Assembly: GCA_963770375.1 (NCBI GenBank)
Contig: CAVYPM010000009.1
Span: forward strand, 1 to 64,000
Direction: 5' to 3'
DNA length: 64,000 bases
Source: DASVBE01 sp963770375
GTDB lineage: Bacteria; Actinomycetota; Actinomycetes; Streptosporangiales; Streptosporangiaceae
Below, in pieces: positions 1-9,194 of the stretch. The translations under genes and the position numbers were made by a program. Numbering within the stretch: position 1 is the first letter of the stretch; each line of letters opens with the position of its first letter. The notes below the pieces were generated by a model that ran no database searches, was not told the DNA's origin, and saw only the letters and a list, made by a program, of their open reading frames with translations.

Positions 1-746
1 ATTGTCCTGTTACTTGGTTCGCCGTTTACGTATTGCTCGGCCGTGCTGTAGACCCCGCCTCCGCGATCGGCAAGGAAGAGCGCGACGCGGTCGCCATATA
101 GAACCGCGGAGACCGGCGCGCCGGGAGTAGTGCTGCCCTCGGCCGCCGAGCGCCACTGTTCCCAGCCGGCGTCCGGGTTTCCGTCCGTGAAGTAAACCCC
201 TCCGTTGGGATCGGCGAGGAACACCGCGAACCGCCCGCTATAAGGGATCGCGGTGACCGGAGCGCCGGGAGTGGTGCTGCCTTGGGACACACTCCCCACG
301 AGCCACCCCACGTCGGATTCCCCGGATATCCACCGGTGTCGTAAACACCTCCCCGGGATCCGCGAGGAACAGGGCGATGCGTTCGCCGTACGGCACCGGG
401 CACACGGGGGCGCCTGGTTTGCTGCCGCCCTGCGCATCTGAAAGCCAATTGCTCCAGCCGTGGTCGGGGTCCCGATCACGCTGAACACCTCACCGGTGGC
501 CGCCGTCATGAACAAGGCGATGCGGTTCCCGGAATAGATGGCGGAGATCCGCGCGCCGGAAGTGGTTACCTGGCCCGGAATGAGCGCCCAGCCGCTCCAT
601 CCCGCGTCCGGATCTCCCCATGCGAAGTACACACCGCCGCCCGGATCGGCAAGGAACACGACGATCTTGCCGTCGTAGATCGCCGTGACTGGGGCCCCCG
701 GAGTTGTACTACCTTGCGAAAGGCTTGACCAAGTGTTCCATAACAT
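1..746 (-). CDS. Beta-propeller (lectin-like) repeat protein, partial at window edge
   Basis: The reverse strand encodes at least five repeats of about 47 residues (143, 141, 149 and 141 bases apart). Each has a GSTTPGAPV-like start, then a I(A/V)(L/V)FLADP strand, GGVYF and a GNPDAGW-like end. A 45-50 residue repeat with conserved Trp, Gly and Asp fits one blade of a lectin or sialidase-like propeller, most like fucose-lectin blades; that family assignment is inference. The gene runs off the window at its 3' end. At least two indels break the frame, near 380 and 470, and the blade consensus resumes after each. The ATG at 744-746 is the first in frame, but the true start could be further upstream. 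Confidence 0.55.
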   Translation of the reverse strand, partial: MLWNTWSSLSQGSTTPGAPVTAIYDGKIVVFLADPGGGVYFAWGDPDAGWSGWALIPGQVTTSGARISAIYSGNRIALFMTAATGEVFSVIGTPTTAGAIGFQMRRAAANQAPPCARCRTANASPCSSRIPGRCLRHRWISGESDVGWLVGSVSQGSTTPGAPVTAIPYSGRFAVFLADPNGGVYFTDGNPDAGWEQWRSAAEGSTTPGAPVSAVLYGDRVALFLADRGGGVYSTAEQYVNGEPSNRT

Positions 747-857
747 GGGCAGTATCTCCCTCGGGGATTCCCGGCGGGAGTTAGTTTGCCATGAGTCTGC
801 GGAAAATGATACGGTCCTAAAAGGACTCCAGGCCCTTAGGGCGCCCTGTAGCGACTC

Positions 858-1894
858 GATGAATCTCAGCCAACGCGCCATGCAGCCGCGGGATATTTCC
901 GAAGTGTGGAAATCATCGCGCGGCATCCCGTCGTGGCCGGGCGCTATGGCCCTTTGATCGCCAGCATCTGGGAGATGGTGGAGGGCTGCTCGATTATGAG
1001 GCGCGAATCGCGGTGGTTATTCTCGACGGCGAGGCTCCCTCTGCGTGCGCCTGCTTTTGCGGCATTTCCGTCTTTGTGAACGACGATTTTCTAAGCGAGA
1101 TGAAAAAGCCGCCGTATTTCTGGGTTGGGCCGGAGCTTGCGCGTAGGCTTCTCGCCGGTTCACCGCCGCTTCTTACCGGAAAACAGCTTCGTGAACGAAA
1201 CTCGCGCGGCGGCCTGAATGTGGTTTGCTTGGACGGCTGCATGCGCGCCGAATATGAGCCCTACAGCGAGGTGCACCGCTCTATGATGTCCGGGTTCATC
1301 CAGGAGCATCGCGGTTATCTGCTGAAGGAAGCGATGAGTGCCCAGTCGTGGAGCCCGGAACATCTCGACTTTATTCTCAAGACGGGCGGTTGTCTTTGGG
1401 ATGGGGCCGCGGGTGGCTACACTTCAACCGTTACAAACGATCTCGCCGAGATTGTCTCACGGCCCCACCTGGTCGGGATCACCCGGGAAATAGAGTCAGA
1501 GCGGGATCGAAATTGGGCCGGGAGCTGGGTGGGCGCTTTGTTCGACTATCGAGCTCCTCTTCTCCACTTGAATGCCAGCGAACAACATATGCTCCTGATC
1601 GCGCTGGCCGGCGCGACCGACGAGGAGTTGGCCCCCGCTTTGGGAACGTCGCTGCCGACCGTGAAGAAGCTGTGGGTGTCGATCTACCGCCGCGTGGAGC
1701 AACGCATGCCCGGGCTGATTGCGGGCGAGGATCGATCAGACCTTTCTTTAAATCGCCGCGGCAGGGAGAAGCGCCGCCGTGTGCTCGCATACTTGCGGGA
1801 GCGGCCCGAAGAGTTGCGTCCAGTCTCGGGAAAACTAGTTTCGCCCGTCCCTTTAATGACCCGAAATCCAAGACTTGCTGCATCAGACTCGTGA
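858..1894 (+). CDS. LuxR-type helix-turn-helix regulator (frame restored)
   Basis: The open frame from 1013 gives a 293-residue protein. Upstream frames continue it back to an ATG at 858 (MNLSQRAMQPRDISEVW) if two indels between about 905 and 960 are corrected, giving roughly 345 residues. The C-terminal third holds a LuxR/GerE-like HTH: LNASEQHMLLIALAGATDEE followed by LGTSLPTVKKLW, the usual 'EELA..LG.S..TVK..' recognition helix. The N-terminal part is an unrecognised sensory region with no membrane segment. It stands alone on the plus strand, so no target is suggested. It is probably a transcriptional regulator; the ligand is unknown. Confidence 0.55.
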
Positions 1895-2408
1895 CTCAGG
1901 GTCAGTGGCACGCCAAGGGTCGCGAGGCTGGTAAGATTGCGGGCACGTCGGGCTTTACGGTCTGGGACGGTCGCCACGAAACAGTCTCGAAGACGCTGTC
2001 GAAATTTGAACTAAGAGATTACCCACCGTACGCGCTTTCATCCCAACGCGCGGCTAGTCCGCAACTCGGGACGTGGCCTGGCCCCAAACGGCGTTCCGGG
2101 AGATCGCGCCTGCGTCTCTTGGATTTTTGGGCTCGACGGTAGCGCCGCGAGGTTCAGCTCGGTTCAGTATTATCCGCACGCGCACACGTGCAGATAGCAA
2201 CTGATACAACCTGAAGGTTCAGTGCTGTTCGGACAGACTGGGCTTAAGGCTATTATTAATAGCGCCTTAGCGCAATAAAGCGAACTCGCACCCTGCAACT
2301 CAAACGCATCTTGCGATAGGCAGTCGACCGCCCTGATGCACCGAACCTGGACCCGGTATCGAAATCATGGAGAATCATCGGAGCACGCCCTGCATCTTTC
2401 TCCGCCAT
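1895..2408. other. Intergenic region, no supported gene
   Basis: This 514-base gap lies between the HTH gene and the convergent ABC ATPase. The only structure I can support is the hairpin-bearing repeat at 2170-2212, which recurs at 19363-19405. Short frames here show no family motifs. Confidence 0.5.
2170..2212 (+). repeat. 43-bp intergenic hairpin repeat, copy 1
   Basis: This stretch matches 19363-19405 at 41 of 43 positions. It can fold as TATC, C/A mismatch, GCACG, six-base loop, CGTGC, GATA, giving two stems of 4 and 5 bp. One of the two differences lies in the loop, so the stem is conserved. A 3' tail (GCAACTGATA) is also shared. Confidence 0.7.
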
Positions 2409-3155
2409 TTACAGAGGTCGCGCAGTCGGCTTCTGAAGATATGCGGCTAGGTCGTCACACGTGCCTTGCTCCACTATCCTTCCCCCGTGCATCACCGCTA
2501 CGCGATCGCATAGGTTCGCCGCCGTCTCCAGGTTGTGCGTGATATAGATCAGCGCCGTATTCCACTCACGATTGGCGATGCGCAGACTCTCCAGGACGTC
2601 CGCCGCCGTTAAAGGGTCCAGTGCGCTGGTCGGCTCGTCCGCAACCAGAAGCGTCGGACGATGCAGCAAGGCCATCGCAATGAGAACCCGTTGCGCTTGT
2701 CCGATGCTGATCTCTCTGGGGAAACGGCGCAGGAATTCATCGTTCGCAGGAAGGCCAAAACGCGACAATCTTGACAGCGTTTCCTCTCGTTGATCGCGCC
2801 ACGGGAGGCGGGAGTGTGCCGCCCAGGCTTCCCGAAACTGAGTCTCCAGGCGCAGCGCCGGGTTCAAGGCTGAACTGGCGCTTTGCAGGACCAGGCTGAT
2901 CTCTTTGCCTCTGAGGCCGCGCAACTCCGTTTCTTTTGCTCCCACCAGTTCGCGCGCGCCGAAGCGGATGGAGCCGGTGACTTTTCCGCGGTTCCAGCCC
3001 ATCAGCCCGAGGATCGCAAGCGCCAGCGTGCTTTTCCCGGACCCGCTCTGGCCGACAATCGCCAATGCTTCTCCCTGCCACACCTCCAGGCATACACGAT
3101 CGAGAATCGTTTTCTGACCGTAGCACACGCTGATATCGATGGAGAGCAGCGGCAT
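2409..3155 (-). CDS. Peptide/nickel-type ABC transporter ATP-binding protein
   Basis: This 248-residue nucleotide-binding subunit would energise import by the two upstream permeases. Visible motifs are Walker A GQSGSGKST, Q-loop VLQSASSALNPAL (the 'SALNP' of DppD/OppD proteins), a signature-like ISIGQAQRV, Walker B LLVADEPTSALD and the switch His in ITHN. It lacks the C-terminal oligopeptide extension of full DppD/F proteins, so it is short for the family. Its ATG shares a base with the TAA of the binding-protein gene (TAATG), so translation is coupled. It is the last gene of the four-gene operon, and no second ATPase follows it. Confidence 0.88.
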   Translation of the reverse strand: MPLLSIDISVCYGQKTILDRVCLEVWQGEALAIVGQSGSGKSTLALAILGLMGWNRGKVTGSIRFGARELVGAKETELRGLRGKEISLVLQSASSALNPALRLETQFREAWAAHSRLPWRDQREETLSRLSRFGLPANDEFLRRFPREISIGQAQRVLIAMALLHRPTLLVADEPTSALDPLTAADVLESLRIANREWNTALIYITHNLETAANLCDRVAVMHGGRIVEQGTCDDLAAYLQKPTARPL

Positions 3156-4768
3156 TACGGTTTGTTCCCCAGCGCGACGTGTCCATCAGGCAGAAAGAGT
3201 TGCTCCGCATTCCATAGGACGCGGGGTCTCAGAACAGAAGGCGCGCCATTGCCAAGCTTTGGTGAAAGAGCAACCAGCGCATTCGGGTGCACGATGTAAA
3301 TGATCGGAACCTGCTCATGGACGATCGCCTGCAATCTGTCGATGAGTGGCTTTCGTTTCTTGACGTCGCTGGTGGAAGCTTGGTCTCGCATCAATTGATC
3401 TACCTCCGCTTCCCAGGTAGTTGCAGGTTTCGGCTGATGTGGATTCCACGTGTGAGACGAAGAGGAACTAAGCCAGATATTCATTTGGTCATTGGGATCC
3501 AGGTTCGTCCCGTTCAGCCCGAGTAAACACGCTTCGTATTGAAAGCCGCGGCTGATCCGTTCGATCAGCGAAGGCATATCGAGCACCACAATGTTCAATT
3601 TGATGCCAAGGCGCTGAAAGTCCTGCTGTAGCAAGGAGGCCATTTTTGCGCGATTACGATTACCGGAGTTAGTGATGAGAGAGAACTCAACCTGGTTTCC
3701 TGCTCCGTCTATCAGCACATCGCCCGTCTTGCGGAATCCAGCCGAAGCTAGTCGCTTCGAGGCTCGATCGGGATCGAACGCGTGCGGTTTCAAGAGTGGA
3801 TCCACCCACGGTTTGGCGCTGGGCGAAAAAGGGCCGGCGGCGGGCGTCGCCCGGCCATGATAGACCAGCTTGACGATGTCGTCCCGTTGTACCGCTTCTG
3901 AGAGCGCCAGCCGAAATGCTGGTGACGCGAACCACCTCTTCTTATAATCTGGAATCGGCGCCGTGGGGACCTGGTTAAACCAAAGCATCTCGCTGTCAAA
4001 CGTCGGCCCAGCGTCCACCGCGCCTTGTGCGCTGCCCACCTGATCGAACGAGTCGACGCTGAGCGCCGACATCAGATGAAGCTCGCCCCTCCGAAATCGC
4101 GTTAGCTCAATCTCCCGGTTTTGTTGAATATCGATTCTCACCGAGTCGAGGTACGGCAGGTGGCGTCCCTGGGCATCTTTCTTCCAATAGTTTGGATTTC
4201 TCTTGAGGAGCAGGAAAGCGCCGGGTTTATATTCCGACAGAGTGAATGGACCCAACCCCGCCTTCTCCTTCAGGGGCGACCGGGAAGAAAGAATCGGAAT
4301 ACTGTCGAATAACGTCTCCAGCCCGCCGACGGACTCGGGAAGCATCAAACTGACTTCCATCGGACTAACGACAGTGACGACGGGCGATCCATTGGCCGGC
4401 CGCAGTGTATCTCCTGCCGGCACCTGGGCCTTCGAATCGAGAATGCGCCGCAGTGTGTACGCGACATCTTCGGCATCGAACGTCGATCCGTCGGAGAACC
4501 GCAGGCCCGTCCGCAGCTTGAACGAAATGCGCCGCCCGCCATCGGACACTTTCCAAGACTCCGCAAGCTCCGGCTTCAACGCGAACGTCTTCCGGTCCAG
4601 CCGAACCAGCGTTCCCGAGGTCAGATAGCGAATCATGTCCGAGGGCTCATCGGTCACTTGTAAAGGATCCAGCGTCTTCGGCTCGTCGGACAATGCGAAG
4701 TGAAGTTCCCCGCCGCTCTGTCCCCAGGCCTGACCCAAGAGGAGAGTCGCACATAAGAGGCTTTTCAC
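3155..4768 (-). CDS. ABC transporter solute-binding protein, family 5 (SBP_bac_5)
   Basis: About 537 residues. The GTG at 4768 is chosen because GAGGAGG lies just upstream and the product then starts with a clean signal peptide (VKSLLCATLLLGQAWGQ). The mature N-terminus has the family pattern ELHFALSDEPKTLDPLQVTD, followed by RYLTSGTLVRLD, LAESWKVSDGGRRISFKLR and GLRFSDGSTFDAEDVAYTLR. It would bind oligopeptides or similar solutes in the periplasm and deliver them to the permeases. The start overlaps the end of the second permease by 4 bases. The long extension upstream of the GTG is spurious because it runs inside the permease gene. Confidence 0.88.
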   Translation of the reverse strand: MKSLLCATLLLGQAWGQSGGELHFALSDEPKTLDPLQVTDEPSDMIRYLTSGTLVRLDRKTFALKPELAESWKVSDGGRRISFKLRTGLRFSDGSTFDAEDVAYTLRRILDSKAQVPAGDTLRPANGSPVVTVVSPMEVSLMLPESVGGLETLFDSIPILSSRSPLKEKAGLGPFTLSEYKPGAFLLLKRNPNYWKKDAQGRHLPYLDSVRIDIQQNREIELTRFRRGELHLMSALSVDSFDQVGSAQGAVDAGPTFDSEMLWFNQVPTAPIPDYKKRWFASPAFRLALSEAVQRDDIVKLVYHGRATPAAGPFSPSAKPWVDPLLKPHAFDPDRASKRLASAGFRKTGDVLIDGAGNQVEFSLITNSGNRNRAKMASLLQQDFQRLGIKLNIVVLDMPSLIERISRGFQYEACLLGLNGTNLDPNDQMNIWLSSSSSHTWNPHQPKPATTWEAEVDQLMRDQASTSDVKKRKPLIDRLQAIVHEQVPIIYIVHPNALVALSPKLGNGAPSVLRPRVLWNAEQLFLPDGHVALGNKP

Positions 4769-5569
4769 GAAAGGGCCTCCTCTCGCGTTCCTGCAATGTG
4801 AAAGCTTAAGGCCACCAGCAACAGCAAGGCGGCTGGCGCCAAAAGCCAGGGCGCTTGCCGGATCATGGCCGGATTCGTTAGTTCGCTGAGCATCGATCCC
4901 CACGATGGAAGCGGTTCACTGACGCCGAGACCGAGAATTCCAAGATTTGCTTCCGCCAGGATGAAGACGGGCACCAACAGAAAGAACTGCGTAACGATCA
5001 ACGGCCATAAGTTTGGCAGCATCTGGGTTGCCAGCCCTCGGGCCGAGGAACATCCCAACGCGCGGGCTTGCAGCAGGAAGGTGGATCCAAGCAGGGCCCG
5101 GCTCGCAGCGGTAAGAACCCGGGCCGCCGCGGGCCAGCCGAGCGCTCCCAGCAGCAGAAATGTCAGGAGGACCGACGACAGTGCGCCGGCATTCAACGGC
5201 AGCATGGCGCGAGCGATGATCAACAAGAACAATGTGGGCAATGACAACAGCAGATCGACAAACAGTTCCAGGGTGCGCGCCAACCAAGGCGTCGCGAAGC
5301 CTGCCGTCAGTCCGACCGCGAAAGCAAGTGCAACCGAAATCGTCGCCGCGGCGGGGGCAAGCAACAGAGACACGCGGCTGCCATACAGGAGACGCGACAG
5401 GCGATCGCGGCCCAATTCATCTACGCCCAGTGGGAATCTGGCGCTGGGTGGTTCACCCGCATGATCACGAAACTGATCGGCGTAGCCCGCTGGGGCGGAT
5501 CATGGGGCGGCCAGTGCGGTCGAATACATCAGGACCAGGAGGCCAGGCTAAGCGCGCAGCCCATTTCAT
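4765..5569 (-). CDS. ABC transporter permease, DppC/OppC type (frame restored at N-terminus)
   Basis: The open part (216 residues from 5415) holds the typical inner-membrane permease core, with DELGRDRLSRLLYGSRVSLL upstream and the EAA-like LGCSSARGLATQMLPNLWP region, in several hydrophobic helices. The N-terminal helix lies in other frames between 5420 and 5569. The likely start is the ATG at 5569, inside an ATGA overlap with the preceding permease, so one or two indels near 5500-5545 split the gene. The ATGA overlap at its start and the 4-base overlap with the binding-protein gene show a tight operon. Confidence 0.8.
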
Positions 5570-6426
5570 TCCCGCCACACCCTTTGCGAATTTGTGACAG
5601 CCGACCCGAGTGCGTTTGCCGTAAACGCCAGGATCGTTAACAACCAAGTGATGGCCAGCAAGGGAGCGATGTCACGGCCAACGGCGGCCTTCCAGGCAAG
5701 CTGTCCGAGCCCCGGGCTATCGCACAACGCTTCCGCCGGGATCGCCGCGCCGAGAGCGATCGTCACGGATACACCCAACAGCGCCAGCAACTCGGGAGCG
5801 CTCGGAACAACCCGGTGCAGCCAAAAGACACGCCAAGGGCGCACTCCTCTGGCGATTGCGCCGAGTACGTGCGGACGATGTTCGGTTGCCGTAAGCATCT
5901 GGCGGGAATAAAGGAAAACCTCGGGCCCGACTCCAGCCGCTATGACGCCAGTTGCGGGCAGATCCATCAGGAAGAAATATATAGCCACCAACCCTACCGG
6001 CAGGCAGAGCAGGAGCAGGTTCACGGAAAGCAGCGGAATCTCAGCGGCTCGCCAAATTACGGCAATGGCTGCGAGCGGCAAGGCGATCATCCAAGCCAAA
6101 CCCAGCCCGGCAGCGATGGCCTTTGCGGTGACTGGCGCCCGATCTGCCAGGAGCTCGCGCACCGGTGTGTTCAGGCTTGTTGAAGTTCCGAGATCTCCAT
6201 GAAGCGCCCCCTGGAGATAATTCGCATAAGAGCGCCAAAGGCTGCGCTCTTCCGACGACTGATTCCGGATTCGTGTACGCGTAGCCTCGCTGAGGGTTGG
6301 GTCCAGTTCGCGCTCGTCAACGCCGAAACCAGGAGCAAACCTCACCAGCAGCAAGGTGAGGAATCCAGCGAGCAGAAGTCCGAGCCCCAGTCGGGAAAAG
6401 AAGCGTAAGATCCAACCGCCCAGCAT
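5566..6426 (-). CDS. ABC transporter permease, DppB/OppB type
   Basis: A 286-residue inner-membrane protein and the first gene of the operon. It begins with a hydrophobic helix (LGLGLLLAGFLTLLLVRFAPG). It contains the DppB-type periplasmic stretch with GDLGTSTSLNTPV and the cytoplasmic coupling loop with GVRPWRVFWLHRVVPSAPE. Five or six hydrophobic segments are visible. It pairs with the DppC-type permease whose start codon overlaps its stop (ATGA). The GDLG motif and gene order support the assignment; the substrate is not indicated. Confidence 0.82.
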   Translation of the reverse strand: MLGGWILRFFSRLGLGLLLAGFLTLLLVRFAPGFGVDERELDPTLSEATRTRIRNQSSEERSLWRSYANYLQGALHGDLGTSTSLNTPVRELLADRAPVTAKAIAAGLGLAWMIALPLAAIAVIWRAAEIPLLSVNLLLLCLPVGLVAIYFFLMDLPATGVIAAGVGPEVFLYSRQMLTATEHRPHVLGAIARGVRPWRVFWLHRVVPSAPELLALLGVSVTIALGAAIPAEALCDSPGLGQLAWKAAVGRDIAPLLAITWLLTILAFTANALGSAVTNSQRVWRE

Positions 6427-6447
6427 ATAAGGCCTTTATCGGCAGAC

Positions 6448-8909
6448 TCATATCCTCGCTGTAGACGCAGGCCCCTCGGAGCGCACGCTCGCGGGCACCT
6501 CTTCTATGGTGCGGGCGGCGGGGCGCTTTCGCTTCCGGCTTGTTTTATGGGCGTACATTCGCGAGTCGGCCTCGCTCAGAAGTTCGTCGCCGGTTTGGCC
6601 GTCGTCGGGCCAGGAAGCGACGCCGACACTCGCCGAAAGGACGTTCTCGCCGCACACCCTGCGGCCCACTTCAGTCGCGAGATTCGATAAGGCGAGGACC
6701 TTGTCGGGCGGCCTTCGCGTTGACGCCCGGCAGCACGACGACAAATTCGTCTCCTCCGAAGCGCGCCGTCACGTCGTATTCCCGGCAGATGCCCGCCGAC
6801 TCCTTTGGCAAACTCCTGCAACACCCTGTTTCCCGCGTTGTGGCCGAAGCGATCGTTCACCTCCTTGAAGCGATCCAGGTCGCACACGATAGACCGTAAG
6901 GGGCGACTGTTGCCGTTCGCAGCGGGACGAGCTCGTGCTTCAGACGCTCGAACAAGGCGCGCGCATTGTTCAGGCCGGTGAGATAGTCGGTTGTCGCGGA
7001 GGCCTCCATGCGCGCGATACTTCAGCGGCATTTTCGAACGACAGGCCGATCTTAGAGCTGATTCCAGAAAGAATGCGCAGGTGATCCGCCGAGAACGCAT
7101 CCGCGTCCGGCGCGATACAGCGTGAGTACGCCCACCGTGCGCCCCAGGCCGGCGAGAGGAACCGACAGAGCGGATCGCAGCAGGCTGAATTTCCCGGGTC
7201 GTTGAGATAGCCGGGCTCGACCGATGGATTCCCGTTCAGAATCGGCTTATTGTGCTTGGCGACCCAACCCGATAGGCCCTCGCCCAGGGGAATCTGGAGT
7301 GACGAGAACAACATTCGGTCGCGCCCGTCGACATACGACCGGCGTCAGGCAACTCGTCTTTGCATTCGTAGACCGCAATGGCATCGCACGGAATCAGTTG
7401 CGTCAATCGCGAACTCAGGACTGCGAGCATTTCCGCCATGCCGAGCGAATTTCCCAGCTCGGATACGAGTTCCAGGGTGTACTGCGCTTCGCGGCCCGCC
7501 GCCGCAATCTGCGAGCGGAAATCGACTCGCCGGCTTTGGGTGGCAGGGGATTCGAATCCAGCGGCGGGCGCGGTGCCGCGTTCGATCTTGGCATCGACGG
7601 AAAGCTTGGCTTCAGGCTTGTTCAGCCGAGGGGCCTCTACCTCCAGTTGGCGATAGCGCCGGGCGAGAATCTCGACGACGCGCGGATCGTAGCTCTTGCC
7701 GGCTTCGCTTTGAACCACGGCCATCGCCTCGTCCAGCGTCACGGCGCGCCGGTACTGGCGGTCGGAGGCCAGGGCGTCCAGGCAGTCCACGGCGGAGAGA
7801 ATCCGGGCGCCGAGCGGTATTTCCTCGCCCGCCAAGCCGAGCGGATAGCCTCTTCCATCCCATCTTTCGTGGTGGGCCTTGACGATCGGCGCCACCGGAT
7901 AGGGAAAATTGACCTGCTCCAGAATTTCGGCGCCCACCACCGGATGAATTTTCATCTTCTCGAATTCCTGCGGCGTCAGCTTGCCCGGCTTGGTAATAAT
8001 GTGCTCCGGCACGGCCAGCTTTCCGATGTCATGCAGCAAGGACGCCGCCCGCAAGGCATTCAGCTCGGCTTCGCTCAGACCCATTTCTTTCCCGATTTCG
8101 ACCGCGTAATGCTGAACGCGGCGGAGATGGTTGTGGGTGGTCTGGTCCTTCGCTTCAATCGCCAACGCGAGCGTCTCGATGGTGCGGATGTGCAGAGCGT
8201 TCATCTCTTCGACGTGAGTTTTCTCGGTCTCCAGCCGGCCGATGTACAGCCGGTAGGACCGATACAAAACCCAGGCCACCGGCATCGCGAGCAGAGTGAA
8301 CTCCCAGCCCAGATTGTGGTTCACCCAGGTGATCACGCACACCATGGGTGCATTGAGCAGGTAATAGGGAAACGCCCAGAAGTAGCATTCCCTCCAGACC
8401 GTGGGCAGGCGCTTTGCCCTCGGTCAGCGAGATGGCGCACGCCACCGGGAACGTGTTGGCGATGAAGTAGCCGACAGTAGCCAGCAGCAGCTTGACCGGC
8501 AGGCTGCCGCCCAGGGCTTGGGCCAGCGGCGAATGAAACAGCGCGTGCGAAACGCTAATCGCGATCGCAATGACCGCCAGGTTGAAGAGGACCTGGGTGA
8601 GCGACGGCCGCTTCTTGGCCTTCCAGTAGATCTGCACCAGCGCGGAACCCAGACCGAGGACCATCGTCTGGAGCAGGCCCAGATCCAGCAACCCCATGAG
8701 GATGAACAGAAAACTGACCGAGAGAGTTCCCGGTGACGCCGGGAATCGTGACTTTGAGACTCGACGACAGCAGGGCCAGCGCCAGATAGCAATAGAAGCG
8801 AGCCGAGGGATTCTCGAAGGGTTGCGCGAGGGGTTGGCACACGGCTAACAGCCCGATCAGAAGTGACCAGGCTGATGAAGATCCGTGTCGCGATGGAAAA
8901 ATCCTTCAC
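6448..8909 (-). CDS. Membrane HD-GYP / GAF / GGDEF protein (several indels)
   Basis: About 820 residues when frames are joined. GTG at 8909 (preceded by GGGAG) starts VKDFSIATRIFISL. Roughly six membrane helices follow to residue ~200. Next is an HD-GYP domain with LLHDIGKLAVPEHI and HHERWDGRGYPLGL, then a GAF-like region (IPLGEGLSGWVAKHNKP) and a GGDEF domain with intact ARFGGDEFVVVLPG near 6740 and the closing ADSRMYAHK. HD-GYP domains usually hydrolyse cyclic-di-GMP and GGDEF domains make it, so the protein may do both. Frame changes occur near 8865, 8720, 8390, 7310, 7160, 6990 and 6800. All catalytic motifs survive, so I read them as sequencing errors. Confidence 0.75.
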
Positions 8910-8934
8910 CCAGCTCCCTTCGCGGAGACTTGCG

Positions 8935-9132
8935 CTACGTGACTCGATTGCAATGGAGCGCCTTCGAGGCGCTTTCCGAAACGCCCCATATGGCGGTGCA
9001 TCCCCAGATGGCGGTGAATGTTTGTGAGGAGCCGGTGGCCACAGGGCCGGCGTGCCAGAGACCTGCGTGCCAAAGGATGGTACCGCCCCCGAGAGTCGTG
9101 GTTCCCTGAATGTGGCAGATTTGAGGATTCAT
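8935..9132 (-). CDS. Small WGT/WHA-rich ORF downstream of the subtilase
   Basis: A possible 65-residue product with short internal echoes: ILWHAG/LWHAG and TAIWGCTAIWG. This flavour resembles the IWGT repeats at the end of the neighbouring peptidase. The start at 9132 is arbitrary. An upstream frame (ATG at 9223) could feed into it if one base is wrong. It could be a small exported protein or a duplicated, decayed peptidase tail. No family is recognised. Confidence 0.25.
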   Translation of the reverse strand: MNPQICHIQGTTTLGGGTILWHAGLWHAGPVATGSSQTFTAIWGCTAIWGVSESASKALHCNRVT

Positions 9133-9194
9133 CGCGGGTACGGTTACCTTGTCGAGATCGGATGTTCGTGGCGATGTTCATTAGCTTCGCCCTC

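Noticed and set aside
4769..4903. N-terminal extension of the ABC binding protein to an ATG at 4903
   Set aside because: The extension lies inside the permease gene and destroys the signal peptide; GTG at 4768 has a strong ribosome site.
7224..8465. A 413-residue forward frame opposite the HD-GYP gene
   Set aside because: The reverse strand encodes intact HD-GYP motifs; the forward frame has none.
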